A DNA stretch of 64,000 bases from Cryptomeria japonica (taxonomy: Eukaryota > Streptophyta > Pinopsida > Cupressales > Cupressaceae): assembly GCF_030272615.1 (NCBI RefSeq), contig NC_081413.1, positions 103,128,239-103,192,238 of the forward strand, given 5' to 3'. Positions 21,126-32,204 of the stretch are shown one piece after another. The stretch's first letter is position 1, and every line of letters starts with the position of its first letter. Made by a program: the position numbers and the translations under genes. Below the pieces are notes generated by a model that was not told the DNA's origin, searched no databases, and was given only the letters and a program-made list of their open reading frames with translations.

Positions 21126-24110
21126 ATGCAGGTCGATCCCATCGAGTATTCGTAGCGATTGATAACCACTAGGCAGAGCATCAGGGAACTGTGATTGAGA
21201 CCACAAGTGTGTTGGGTGGTATATCTATTTCTGTACTTTTTGATTCAGGTGCTTCAGACTTGTTTATAGATTCATTCATTGTGGAGTGATGTGGGCTTGT
21301 GTCTTCTAGACAGGCAGATAGATGTCAAGTAGAGTTGCCTATCGGTTCTTGGGTAGTTGTAGATTCCTTCATTTTGAGGTGTGAGTTGGACTTAAGCCCC
21401 TTTTCTACCATAGTTGACCTTCATGTCATTCCCTTAGGGTTGGATGGAGTTGCTTTGGGGATGGATTGATTAGCATCATACAATGCTTTTGTTGACTGTC
21501 GTTAGAAGATAATTCAATGCTTGGATGGCAATGGCAGGAAAGTGGAGATAGTTGGGATTCAGAGACCTATATCCCTCTGTATGATCTCCGCTATGCATCT
21601 TAAGTGGTGTTTGCATCAGGGGTGCTAGTTATTCATGATTTCTCTTGAGGAATTGGATGAGGAGAAAATTCAAGAAGTCTCTTTAGATATTCACCCTCTT
21701 CTTCAGGAGTATGTTGATGTGTTCCCTAGTGATATCCCCGGTATGCTTCTGAAGTGAGACGTAGATTTCCACATTGAGTTAGTTCCTAGCGCAAAACCTA
21801 TCTCAAGAGCTCTATATCAAATGACCACTCAGGAGTTGAGTGAGTTGAAGTTGTAGATTGAATAATTTTTGGCCAAGGGTTTCATCTGCCCTAGTATTTC
21901 TCCTTGGGGTGCACCAATTATTTTTGTGAAGAAGAAGGATGGTTCCCTTCGGTACCTAAAGTTGAATAAGGTAACCATCAGGATTCAGTATCCATTGCCT
22001 AGAATAGATGATCTCTTCAATCAGGTAAAGGGAGACAAGGTGTTCTCTAAGATCGATCTAAAATCAGGGTATCATCAGCTATGTATTCATGATGCAGATA
22101 TCCATCAGATATCTTTTCATACCCGATATGGTCACTACGAGTTCACAGTGGTGCCATTTGGGTTGATGAATGCACCTTCAGTGTTCATGAGCCTTATGAA
22201 TGGGTTTTTTTGCACCCATTTGGATCGGTTTATCCTTGTGTTCTCGAATGATATATTTATTTACTCTAGAACCATGGAGGAGAATGAGGACCATTTGAGG
22301 TAGGTTTTGCAGTGTTTGAGGGAGAATCAACTTTGTACCAATTTGGATAAGTGTGAGTTCTTCCAATTTGAGCTGAAATATCTTGGTCATGTGATCTCAA
22401 GAGAAGGTGTAGCCGTGGATCCTTCTAATATCCAAGCTATTGTATATTGGCCAGCACTGACAAATATTTCCGAGGTTCAGATTTTTATGGGCTTGGTCAG
22501 ATACCATCACCATTTTGTTCAAAGTTTTCCCTGGATAGCTCACCTGATCACTTCTCTTCAGAGGAAAGGGAATAAATTTGTATGGTCAAAGTAGTGCGAG
22601 GCAACCTTTTGTACTCTAAAGGATCTTCTAGTTAGTGCACCGATTTTGGCAGTCCCTGATCCATCCAAAGACTTCATGGTTTGTACGAATGCCTCTCTAG
22701 AAGGCATTGAAGCAATACTTATGAAGGATGGTTTTGTGGTCGCCTATGAGTCTTAAAAACTCAAGGATCACAAGTTGAACTATCCTACTCATGAATTGGA
22801 GTTGGTGGTCATAGTTCATGCTTTTGTTAGGTGCAACATTTTGTATTAGGGCATCGGTTTGAGATGCACAATGATCACCGTAGCTTGCAGTATATATTTA
22901 TGCAACCAAAATTGAATTCCCGATGGTGTAGATGGATGGAGTTCATTTGTCAATATAATTTTAAGGTTCGATATATTTTAGGGAAAGAGAATGTGGTGGC
23001 GGATGCTTTGAGTCAGAGACGACATGAGGTTGCAACATCGATCCTTGGGATTCTTTTGCAGAACACATGGTATCAGGAGGTTAGAGCTATGACTAAGACT
23101 GGGAGGCCTTTAGAGGGAAAATATTCTAGATATAATCTTGAGGAAGATGGTCTACTTTGACATATTGGGTGGATCTATGTACCTCCATTGGAGGGACTTC
23201 GTACCTTGATTATGATGGAGGCCCATCATGCACCTTACTCGACACATCCTGGTGTCAAGAAGATGCACGTAGATCTGAGACACATATATCATTGGGCTAG
23301 AATGAAACATGAAATTGTAGATTTTGTATCGAAATGTTTGGAGTGTCAGTGGGTAAAGTGTTGACTTGGTGGTTAGCACCTCTCTATGGGTTCGTGACAT
23401 GGCTTCCTCCCACCTCCCATGGATCCTTGTCTCTAGCTGCTCTCCTGTTCACTGATAGATCAAGCTTTTGGTGTAATGGTAATGGTGATTCCAACAAATG
23501 GTATCAGAATGTTGGGTTATGGGTTCAAATCCTAGGAGGTCCCCTTCATTCCGTCGGTGCGGAACCCTTAGTTGGTGTTGAGGGGGGGATTGTTGACTTG
23601 GTGGCCAACACCTCCTGTGGGTTCATGACATGGCTTCCTCCCGCCTCCCATGGATCCTTGTCTCTGGCCACTCTCTCGTTCACTAATAGCTCGAGCTTTT
23701 GGTGTAATGATAGTAGTGATTCCAACATAAAGGTCGAGCACCAGCATCTTGCAGGGCTTTTACAACCTAATTTGGTCCTGGATTGGAAATGGGACATCAT
23801 TTCAATGGATTTCATAGTAGGTTTGTTAGTTTCCTCTCGTCGTCATGATGCCATCATGGTCATTGTCAACAGATTAACCAAAGTTTCTCATTTCTCCCCT
23901 ATACGATCTTCTTATACAACAACAGTAGTGGCATGAGTTTTCATGGAGGATGTGGTGAGATTACACAGAATTCCTCGATGGATCATTTCAGATAGGGATC
24001 CCATTTTTACGTCAATATTGTGGACATCACTTCAGCATGCATTAGGGACCCAGTTGAATTTTAGTTCCACTTACTATCTAGAGACCAATGGTTAGATAGA
24101 GCGCGTGATC
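21126..24110 (+). pseudogene. pol: Ty3 pol pseudogene: protease, RT, RNase H, integrase (truncated)
   Basis: Protease has LFDSGAS at 21236-21256. RT (about 21860-22600) keeps the [16 protein letters not shown] and [12 protein letters not shown] blocks, but the catalytic box reads [10 protein letters not shown], so the first catalytic Asp is Asn. RNase H (about 22670-23010) ends in NVVADALSQR. A frameshift lies near 22830. Integrase has the H-C zinc region (HPGVKK, CLECQ), then after the TRIM the core WDIISMDFIVGL and ISDRDP, and stops near IERV at about 24110. Stops at about 21289, 21470, 21754, 21856 and 22300 are mainly TGA or TAG. The protease and RT parts share one frame. This enzyme set would have reverse-transcribed and integrated the element; it is now inactive. 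Confidence 0.85.
23359..23727 (+). mobile_element. TRIM retrotransposon, 369 bp, nested in integrase
   Basis: Two direct repeats of about 138 bp (23359-23496 and 23591-23727) begin TGTTGACTTGGTGG and end GTGATTCCAACA. Between them lie a Met-type PBS (TGGTATCAGAA, from 23499) and a PPT (GAGGGGGGGAT, 23580-23590). The 5-bp TSD is perfect: TAAAG at 23354-23358 and 23728-23732. Removing it restores the integrase reading ECQWVK-VEHQH. It has no coding capacity, as is normal for terminal-repeat retrotransposons in miniature. The two repeats differ at roughly 15% of sites by eye, so it is not a recent insertion. Confidence 0.9.
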
Positions 24111-24122
24111 ATTTTCAAAGTC

Positions 24123-25093
24123 TGATGAAGCGGTGTTCAAGGAGCGATCAAGGTTTTCTTGGTTGACGTGCTGATATTGCTATGTAATCCAACAGTCATA
24201 CTTGAACCGAATTTGTTTGTAATCTCGATGAGAATTAGGTTTTTGTTGTGTTCCTGACCTAATTGATTTTTATTTAAGGTCGATGAAGTTGTTTAGCTTA
24301 GAGAGCAGACAAGAGTTGGCAAAGAGGTAGACACAATTCAATTGAGTGTGTGGTTGCCTAACCGGATGATGTATCTACAATTTGAGTAAAGTCGGATAGG
24401 GGCATGAAATGGATCTGATCAAGCAAGTGTAGTGCTATTTAGATAGATCAGAAAACTCGTGTAGTTTTCTAACAATTATAGTAGAATTGAAATCCCCTAA
24501 CCGGGGAAGCTCTGACAAGCTTGGTGCTATTCAAATCCTCTAACAAGGTAGTCCATTAGATTGGATTTTCAAATCCTCTACCGAGGTTACTCCTTACAGG
24601 GTATTGCTTCTAACAAGGCATTTGTAGTCAATCCCTTAACCGAGTGATTCGTAGCAGGATCATTTCTTAACAAGACTTTTTGTAAAGCTTTAACAGGGTA
24701 GGCTCCTAATAGGGAAAACTTCAGAATAGTTCAGATATTATCTTGTGAGTCTCATCTCACCGTAGTTTTTACCTATTTGGGTTTCCATGTCAAAAAATAT
24801 TTGTGTTAAGTGGTGAATGTTTGTTTAGTTATATTTTCAGGGTTGATTTACTTAACTACTTAACTATTCTGGTAAGTTATGATAACCGGAAGCATTATGA
24901 AGAAGTTGTTTACTGTTAAATTGTTGTAACAGACAACCGATTTATCTTTTGATATTTTATCTTGACAGAGTTTATTTCATTGTTAGTTCTAAGTTTACTT
25001 TGAGAGATTGATTGGTGAAGTTTTTATCAATTTTTCTATCTACTGATTCACCCCCCCTTCTCAGTAGTTGACTGGATACTTATTCTTTGATCA
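24123..25093 (+). repeat. Solo or partial copia-type LTR after Ty3 integrase
   Basis: Related along its length to the solo LTR at 52199-53554: both have a series of CTAACAAGG/CTCTAAC-like units, then CACCGTAGTTTTTACC / CACCGTGGTTTTTCCC, and a terminal CTGATTCACCCCCC stretch. The 5' end begins at GATGAAGCGG and may lack the first TGTTGGCATA. The 3' end is near TTTGATCA. No TSD was identified. It marks the point where integrase is lost. Confidence 0.6.
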
Positions 25094-25137
25094 TACCATT
25101 AGTGTGTAGTCTTGTGTTGGTAACACCTAGAAAATTC

Positions 25138-25765
25138 TTGTGAATTCATTTCTGTGTATTTTTGTCTTATGTGGATTTCTTGATGAATTGTTTTAGACCA
25201 TGTATTGTATTATTGTTGATTGCTTGAGGCCCTTATGTCTATTGCCTAGCACAGAGGGGTGGTTCCTTTTTGGTCCACATGGCCAGGTGGTAGTGTCTTT
25301 TTCCATCGAGTCTTTTTGGTCCACATGATGTATTTATAATGTACTTGTAATGTTTATATGATGAGACTTAGATGGCAGGAGTGTATTTGGAAACATTGAT
25401 TTTATGCAACTAAATGTGTTTATAATGAATGTAACTTTAGAAATGTTTATGTAACAAATGTTAAAGTATCTTTCAATCATTTGCTTACATGAATTACTTT
25501 AATTTATTAATTTGTTTAAGTTCATGAATGTAATAATGCTATCTCTAGTTAAATTAAATTTCCTTAAGTAATCATTGCTTAGATTAAGTAATCCATGTTG
25601 GGAAACCCTTTAGGAGTTGTGGTTAAGTCTTTCGCTTGTGCAGTAAAAGTGTAAACTTTCCTTTCAATGCAGTTGTATGTTCTTTATATGTTTAAAAAAA
25701 AAATGCACTTTTTTTTTTTGAGTTTGTTAGTTAAATCATTTAGGGTTTCTTGGTGGGGTATTACA
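25138..25765 (+). repeat. 3' LTR of the Ty3 element (truncated, internally deleted)
   Basis: Matches 17671-18474 of the 5' LTR. About 180 bp is deleted after TTTTTCCATCGAG, and the 5' portion (about 680 bp) is absent. Ends GGGGTATTACA. Confidence 0.8.
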
Positions 25766-26641
25766 TCCTACAATTGTTGTAGGAATTGACCATGAGAACC
25801 CAAGTTACTTAATAAAATTTAATTAAATTTTATTTAAAATGCATCTTTCTTTTTTATATTTTATTTTATAATTCAAAATTTTAAGTACCAATATTCAACA
25901 CAGTGGAATCAATTATTGTTTAGTCTTGAAATATTCAATGATTCAAGAAAAAAAATTGAAATTAGAGAAAGAGAATTCAATTTTATTTTAATCTTCATTA
26001 AAATTATCACATTTAACATAACATGTAAATTTCCAATTGTATACAAGTTTGAAATGACATATGTATATTCTAATTGTAGATATGTAAAAGTTTCATGCTA
26101 CTACACAACAAAGTATAATGATAGCAATATTCTCAAGTACTATTCCATTAATATGTTGAATGTTTGTATCCCTAAAAATAGAGTGTAAGGTCCATCATTT
26201 AAAAAATAGGATCAATTATTGTTGATATAGTTTGAGCATGCATCTTTTCAAAACCATCTATTGATTCCTTAATACTAAATGCATTATTCCTAACTTCATG
26301 AATCTATTAAAAAAAAAAAATGTAATTTAATTCAGCTCAGTCAGATTAACTTAACGAATCAACAAAAATAAGTCTTGTGAATGAGATTTCTATAAAAGCA
26401 TCATATTTTCTACAAAGTTAGTTTTAAAAATCATTGAGTTTATACATATGTCATCTACCACTTACATTTTCAATTGTATGTTAACATTCACATTATTTTA
26501 TTTTGTTGTTATATATTGTTATTAGTTTTTAATATTAATATTAACATGTGTAAATCATTTTTAATTTTTATTCTAAAATGATTTTATATAAAATAATTTA
26601 TTTATACTTAACAACATTCTACTATATAAAATCATCGTATC
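25766..26641. other. AT-rich stretch without recognised features
   Basis: Long A/T runs and short open frames with no domain. The frame at 25916-26188 has a composition that simply follows the base bias. No LTR, PBS or repeat relation to the rest of the window was seen. Confidence 0.5.
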
Positions 26642-26985
26642 GAAGTTGTTGCTACTTTTCATGGAATCAAACTGGCTCATTCTCTTGGCTATAGGAAAGT
26701 GTGGATTGAGGGTGATTCCCTCAATATTATCAAATGCTTGAAGGGGTTTCAAAAGCCCAACTAGTCTACTAGAACTTTGATAAATGACTCTCTTAATTTT
26801 ATAGTTTCTTTTGAAGATGTTTTTATATCCCATATATTTAGGAAGGGGAATGCATTAGCAGACTCTTTTGCTAATATGGGTGTCTTGAGGAGAGAAGAAT
26901 CCTTTGGAGTAGAATTAACCCTCTTCCTCCTAATGTTGAAGACATTGTAAACTTTGATCTCCATCATGGTCGATAATTTGATGGG
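26642..26985 (+). pseudogene. LINE-type RNase H remnant
   Basis: Translation of 26642 onward gives GYRKVWIEGDSLNIIKCL, then a stop in PN*STR, then VFISHIFRKGNALADSFANMG. The GDS and the N-ADSFAN motifs are those of the plant RNase H (RVT_3) domain found at the end of L1-type LINE ORF2. After about 26905 a frame change continues with INPLPPNVEDIV, resembling LINE C-terminal tails. It is a fragment only: no RT or endonuclease lies upstream, and no poly(A) tail is clear. It could also derive from a host RNase H-like gene. Confidence 0.65.
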
Positions 26986-28053
26986 GTTTTATTAATGATG
27001 AAAGTTCCAAGGATGCAATGCCACCTCATTCACTGCTAATGCATGACTACCACACAGATTGTGGGAATTTTTTACTCCTAACTTTCCTTTTGGAATCCAT
27101 AGAAACCTTTTCACTAGTCTCATAAATCACCCCCCCAAAATATTACAAGGTTGGCACTTTATAATTAGTGCATTTACAAGGCTTTTTATCAGATTACAAT
27201 TCTTTAAGAAACCAATAGAGATTTCAAATACAAATAATTTGAGACAAGATCTAAAACAAATCAGCCTTATAACTGCTTAATTTATCTCAATACCTTTCCA
27301 ACAACTATTAGTTTTTGAAAAACAGAGTTGTGAGGAGAAAGATATGACCAGTTGAAGAGAAAAAGAAGCAGCTGATACAACCTTTAATATCTGATAGAAA
27401 AAAGGTAAATTATTTCAATTAGACCTACAATAATGGAGAGTGCTCATTTCCAGCTTTCCGTCAAGTATTTGTTTGCAAAAATCTGACGCTCGAGGCAAAA
27501 GTTGTGCAACTTTTAAGAAATGTTACTGAATTTCCCTGATAGAAAAACGGCTTAGGCCCTATTCAAGCTCGATTTATGCACAATTTATTCATTTTCTGGA
27601 AATACCATCCAAAACCCAAAATTTTTTCGATGCTACAAAGAAAACCCAGAAATTGTTTTTTGTGGAAATGAACAAAAGTTGAAACACTAAAGCCGAAATG
27701 AAAACAGCTCCAATAAAAAAAATTTACTCTGATTTTTTACTATGTCCTCCAAACTCTGATTTTGGTGAAGTAAAAGTCACTTTTGACTTTGTCAAGCCTT
27801 ATGGACACTCTGGAAATTCTTATTAAGCTTCCAATATTACCACAAAGCTGCAATCACCCAGATCTTACAAGGACACATACATGTAAACCAGATTTAACTA
27901 GAAGCTATTTTCCTTTAAACTGTTTTGATTCTCCAGATCACATGAGAATGCAGGAGAAACGCATACTTAGTTTTTAAGGAAAATATTAGCTATATAAAAG
28001 TCTCAAATCCCTCAAATAAATTAAGAAAAACAATGAGCTATACCAGACAATAA
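26986..28053. other. Non-coding stretch, probably leader of a truncated minus-strand LTR element
   Basis: No domain is recognisable on either strand. It lies on the internal side of the PBS at 28054-28065, so at least its right part is expected to be the untranslated leader of that element. No second LTR was found to the left. Confidence 0.35.
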
Positions 28054-28065
28054 GCTCTGATACCA
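28054..28065 (-). promoter_or_regulatory. PBS of a minus-strand LTR element
   Basis: Minus-strand TGGTATCAGAGC, an exact 12-base match to the complement of initiator Met tRNA, directly adjoining the LTR end at 28066. Confidence 0.85.
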
Positions 28066-28706
28066 TGTGAGATTTTGCGAGAAGCGAGAATCGAGCCAAG
28101 ATCTGATATCGGTCGTAGATCACATGCAACTCCTCACGCAACAGATGATCAAAGATCAAAATAGCTGAATGAAGATAATTTCGATATGAGAGAGAAATAG
28201 AGACAAAGAAGAGAATTTGGAGAAGACTCTCACCGAGCTATCACCTCACCTACTTGACTAGTGAAGGTGAGAGTATAGTGCTTATTATATAGAAAAATAT
28301 AAGCATATACATCCAAGGGGTGCATTAACTCCTATTCCCCATAAAAAGTGGGAGGTTTTACCTTTTTGGTAAATGCCAAAACATGTGGCATAACCTCCTT
28401 ACATGAAGACAAAAAAGGAGTTGAGAAAGTTGGCACATAAGGCCAAAAGAGGGTGTGAAACCCAACTACCCCATAACCCACTTAGGAAATGACAAAATAG
28501 TGGTTATGAGAGGTGGCACAACAAGCCAAAAGAGGGTGTGTAACTCAACTACCCATGTGAGGTGGAGAGTTACACATGTAGCTGAAGTATTTCGCCACGT
28601 GTCCTCATATAAACCACTCTTATTAACCTAAGCAAGCTTAAATAATATATGTGTAGGAAAAATAAATACCCCCTAACATAAGGAAAATGAAAAACCTACA
28701 CTAACA
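28066..28706 (-). repeat. 5' LTR of a minus-strand LTR retrotransposon, 641 bp
   Basis: On plus it begins TGTGAGATTTTGCG next to the PBS and ends CTACACTAACA. On minus it therefore reads TGTTAG...CTCACA. It interrupts an RNase H-like reading that resumes at 28707 with ADCLVNLG. It includes two copies of a GCCAAAAGAGGGTGTG-containing unit (about 28442 and 28526) and CCACGTG at 28595. The partner LTR was not found. Confidence 0.7.
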
Positions 28707-28847
28707 GCAGATTGTCTGGTGAACCTAGGCATTAATTCTGAATCTCAAACAATTTGGCACAGGGAAGATATTAATATGAGTATTAAAGAGCTCCTCAGAA
28801 ATGATAGATTTATAGGGAAAGAAGGACTGCATAATTATGACAGCTGA
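28707..28847 (+). pseudogene. RNase H-like C-terminal tail (LINE ORF2-like)
   Basis: The frame from 28707 reads ADCLVNLGINSESQTIW and runs to TGA at 28845-28847. The ADCLxNLG motif is characteristic of the plant LINE/RVT_3 RNase H end, but only about 46 codons remain because an LTR lies immediately upstream. The stop overlaps the ATG of the next frame (ATGACAGCTGA, 28837-28847). The identification rests on one motif. Confidence 0.4.
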
Positions 28848-30615
28848 TATGAGTAACTTATGCAATGATAGAAAGGTAATGATTACTTGGCAAAGTGGCA
28901 GAATCCCAATCAAATATAATAACACTTCGCACACTTTGTGGGTCATCTTTTTCAAAATTTCGAGAGACAACGGGAAGAAAGTTTTGAGTTTGCAGAAGAA
29001 CAGAGGTGAAAGTTTGAAATTGAACATGGGAGGTGATTTAAGGAGGGAGGAACCAGACAACACTTCCAGATGGAAGGATATGTCGAAAGTTTGGGCGAAG
29101 CTGGAAAAAGGGTCCCTAACGAGTTTCATGGAGAAGCTGGTTGATTACGACAAAGGTAGGGTAAATCTCGCAGTCTCCAAAATTACTGAAAATTGGAGTA
29201 ATGGGTCTTTTAAAATCTATGGTATGAGGTTCAAATTGGATGCGGGCCTCATCATGACTATGACAGGTATGCCCCACTTAGGGCTCAATTTTTTTAGAGA
29301 TCTTAAAGTTTCCAATAATGCGGTAAATCTTTTCCCGCGTAAGGAAAAGGAGAGGGCTAAAATTAGAAAAGCCACTAGGGGTTATTATGAAGCCTCGAAC
29401 ATCAAGAAAATCTGGGGTTGGATTTTGAATGCCATCATGGAATACATAACTATTGAGGGTCGCTTTTCTAGGGCCCACACGTATCACTTTGTATTATTAA
29501 ACCACTTCAGGCATGAGAAAAGGGTTTCCCTGCCTTACTATCTCTTTAGGTCCCTGTCTAGGTCTCTCAATAAACACAACAAGAATCCCTTGAACCTGGT
29601 TCTCCATTGTGGGCTCATGTTTCTCATTTATGAGCACTGTAAAATCCTTACCATGCTGGAAAACAAGAGGTTGTCTGCTTCTCTAGGGAAAGGCAAGAGA
29701 AAGTTGGAGGAAGGCAAACCCAACAAGAAGGAGGCTACTCCAAGCAAAAAAAGAAAGAGTGCCACTGAGATGAAAGCCCATGATGAAAAGAATGAAACAG
29801 AGGAAACTGGAAAAGAGGGTAGTGAAATGGAAATAGACGCGTCAAAGGGTGAGGAAAGTTGGAAAGATGAGGACGTGGGTGCAGAGGAAGAAGAAGGTGA
29901 GAACGAGTCCGACAATGATAGTCCAATTCTCAGTGCTAGCTTAGGTAATGACAACAGCCAGCCTATGGTGGATAAGGATGATAAGAATATTGAGGAAAAA
30001 TATATGAATTCTGAGAGGGAGAAGAACAAGGAACCCAAGAAGGAAATGGCTAAAGATAGTTTGAGTGAGGATAAGCAGAGCGCTGGAGAAGGGTTATTCC
30101 TGGATAACCTTAAAAAACTCACTAAGGCTAGATTGGATTATGACAGATGGACATATGAACTATTGAAGAACCTGGAAAAAAATGGGAAATAGATGGATGA
30201 GAAAAGGAAGGAAGATGATAGGAATCGGAAGCAATGGAAGCAGGACATGGAGGAAAACGTTAAAAAAATGGCAGCTTAGATTGACTATCTGGAAGAAGGG
30301 AAAGTGGCAATGAAAAACCTGTTGGGTTTGATCCTGAATATCTTGTCTGTTGTTATAAAGAACCTAGAGGATATCTCAAAGGTCCTCGATAAATCCAACT
30401 CTCCCAAACCGGTGGTGGACCTCGACATGGATGAAGATGCAATTGAGATTGGAAGCGGGGAAGCTACACCTGGTGGAGCTGCAAAGAGAACAAGAGTGAG
30501 TGTTAAGAAAGTTGTTGCTGCGTCTGCTAAGGAAATCCCTAATCTTAGGGATAATATCAATGACCTATATGGGATTAGGAGTAACTTAGCTAATACCCTA
30601 AAAAACATAAATTAG
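28837..30615 (+). pseudogene. Unrecognised 593-codon frame with two TAG stops, transposon-protein-like N-terminal half
   Basis: ATG 28837 opens 451 codons to TAG 30190. The same frame then continues through TAG 30277 to TAA 30613. Residues about 90-270 form an ordered domain (KIYGMRFKLDAGLIMTMTGMP, then a helical WGWILNAIMEYI and a YLFRSLSRSL segment). Its layout resembles the putative plant transposon protein domain seen in retroelement-linked ORFs; this is recalled similarity, not a search result. Residues about 285-430 are a charged Lys/Glu linker (KRKLEEGKPNKKEATPSKKRK, a possible nuclear signal), followed by an acidic stretch. After the stops comes a helical tail with KKVVAASAKEIPNLRDNI. 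It lies downstream of the RNase H-like tail and shares 11 bases with it. Function unknown. Confidence 0.5.
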
Positions 30616-30830
30616 TTCCTTTTGTCTGGTTTGGCTAGTTTATGCTAGCTTTTTGGGGCTTTTGCTGGTTTTTACTAGTAATTTTGCTAGTTTTCCTAAT
30701 GTTTGTTCCTCCTGGTTTCTTAATACTTTTATCTTGTAACGTCATTTTGTAAAGGGTTTTGGGGCCCCTTCAAAACCTTCTTTTACTTTAATAAAAAACA
30801 AAGGCCTATTTTAAACAAAAAAGATAAAAT
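30616..30830 (+). other. 3' tail of the unrecognised frame
   Basis: T-rich untranslated sequence with repeated GCTAG/TTTTGCTGG words, then TTTGTAAAGGGTTTTGGGGCCCC and an A-rich end containing AATAAA at 30790-30795. It looks like a transcript 3' end or non-LTR element tail. There is no long pure poly(A). Confidence 0.4.
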
Positions 30831-30839
30831 CAAAAAGAC

Positions 30840-31560
30840 GAATGTGAAATCCTAAGTTAGAAAATACAATATGAAAGGACTACGAATGTGAAATGACAAA
30901 ATAACAAATGTTAAATACAAACTGATTGAATGTAATATACCTCACCGTTGAATGCGAAATGGAAATACATTGAGTGCAAAATTATGTTTATTAAACTTGC
31001 AAAGACAATTTTATAAAGTCCAAAAATTGAAACAAAATCAGAACATTAACACAAAACCCGAGTACATGTTGTATATATGTCTGTATTGATAAATGCGCAT
31101 TTGGTAATTAGAAAGCTCAAGATATTCCTCAAATTTGTCCAACTCATTTTTCGCTCACCACATGCACTAGAATCGCCTTTGTTGTCCTCTTTGTTCTACT
31201 TTGTATTGAAAATCTACAAGTCTAATCTTTATCCTATGAGACATTTGATTAGCTTCATCCCAGATCTAAAATCTCTTTCTATAATTTTCCAAATCTAAAA
31301 TCAAAATATTTTTAGAAATCGAATTGTGGCATTAACCAAAAGAATTCATTTTATCATCTTACCCAATTTCACCTTTCAGTGAATGCAAGATAGCTAATCA
31401 TCGAATGAGAAGTGTTGGAATAGAGAATGCAAAATTCTAACTCATCAAATGTGAAATAGTGTGTAGTCAAATGCAGTTGAGCACGAATGCGAAAATCCAT
31501 ACGTAACACTTGCAAAAACATAGAGACGTCAAAATACAATTTTTGATTCACGTCAGGTTC
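30840..31560 (-). repeat. Degenerate array of TTTCGCATTC-like motifs (minus orientation)
   Basis: On plus the words GAATGTGAAAT, GAATGCGAAAT, GAGTGCAAAAT, GAATGCAAAAT and GAATGCGAAAA recur at irregular spacing. On minus they read TTTCGCATTC and variants. The same motif family fills the intron of the PMD pseudogene at 59836-60070 in the opposite orientation. No gene was found here. Confidence 0.4.
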
Positions 31561-32204
31561 ACCAAATGTTGTATGCATGAAATCATCATCCCTAATAAAA
31601 AATTCAATAGGAAACCACCAAACCTATCTCATTACCAAATATTGAAATACAAAAATAAGGAAGATATTGAAATCAACAATAAAAATTAATCAACTAAATG
31701 CAATCCATTAGTGATCACGAGCATAGAATCTCCTATTTATCTTCTCCTCCTTTTGAAATGTTGGCTCTAAGAGTCACACTTGAAAACCTACAAAATGATA
31801 GCACAAGAATTCAAAGATGGTGGTTGTTGAAAATGAAGGATTAATGTTGAATTAATAGATTTTAGAATGAATATTCGAACGACTGAGATTGATTTGAAGA
31901 TTGATTCGATCAACGGTTGAGATTACTTAAGATAAATTTAATTGGAGATTATTATGGTGAGAAGTAGTTGCATGATTGAATTGATTGATAGATGATTGAC
32001 TCGATTGATCAGTTGAACCGAATTGATTGATTAGCTAACTAAATAGATTAAGGAGATGACTGAATTGATGACTTTGTTTGAAAAAGTTGATTGAGAGTTA
32101 GAAAAGGTGATTGAAGAGTTAACTGAATTAAATAATTAGTTAACTAGATTGATTGATTAGTAAGAAAAAACTGATTGGCAGTTGAACTCAGAGTCAGTGG
32201 TAGT
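31561..32204. other. Low-complexity GATTGA/GAATTGATTGA-rich stretch
   Basis: From about 31855 to 32180 the sequence is dominated by short GATTGA words without a fixed period. No gene, LTR or RNA feature was recognised. Confidence 0.5.

Larger units (their letters stand above)
16991..25765 (+). mobile_element. Decayed Ty3 retrotransposon with three nested insertions
   Basis: LTR ends at 18474 and 25765 share a long terminal segment (for example TAAATCATTTAGGGTTTCTTGG). A Met-type PBS, gag, protease, RT, RNase H and integrase follow in Ty3 order. It is interrupted by an AT-rich LTR in gag (19646-20775), a TRIM in integrase (23359-23727) and another LTR (24123-25093). Integrase is cut off after its core and no 3' pol end remains. 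No matching TSD was found. Confidence 0.8.

Noticed and set aside
23359-23727. Cassandra-type TRIM carrying 5S rRNA sequence
   Set aside because: No 5S-like internal control region was recognised in the 138-bp repeats.
16993-25770. TSD for the Ty3 element (CAGAA versus TCCTA)
   Set aside because: The flanking pentamers do not match and the 3' LTR is rearranged.
28054-28065. tRNA gene
   Set aside because: Only the 12 bases complementary to a tRNA 3' end are present. It is a primer-binding site next to an LTR.
29628-30122. 164-codon minus-strand Ser/Leu-rich frame
   Set aside because: Antisense of the Lys/Glu-rich linker of the plus-strand frame at 28837-30615.
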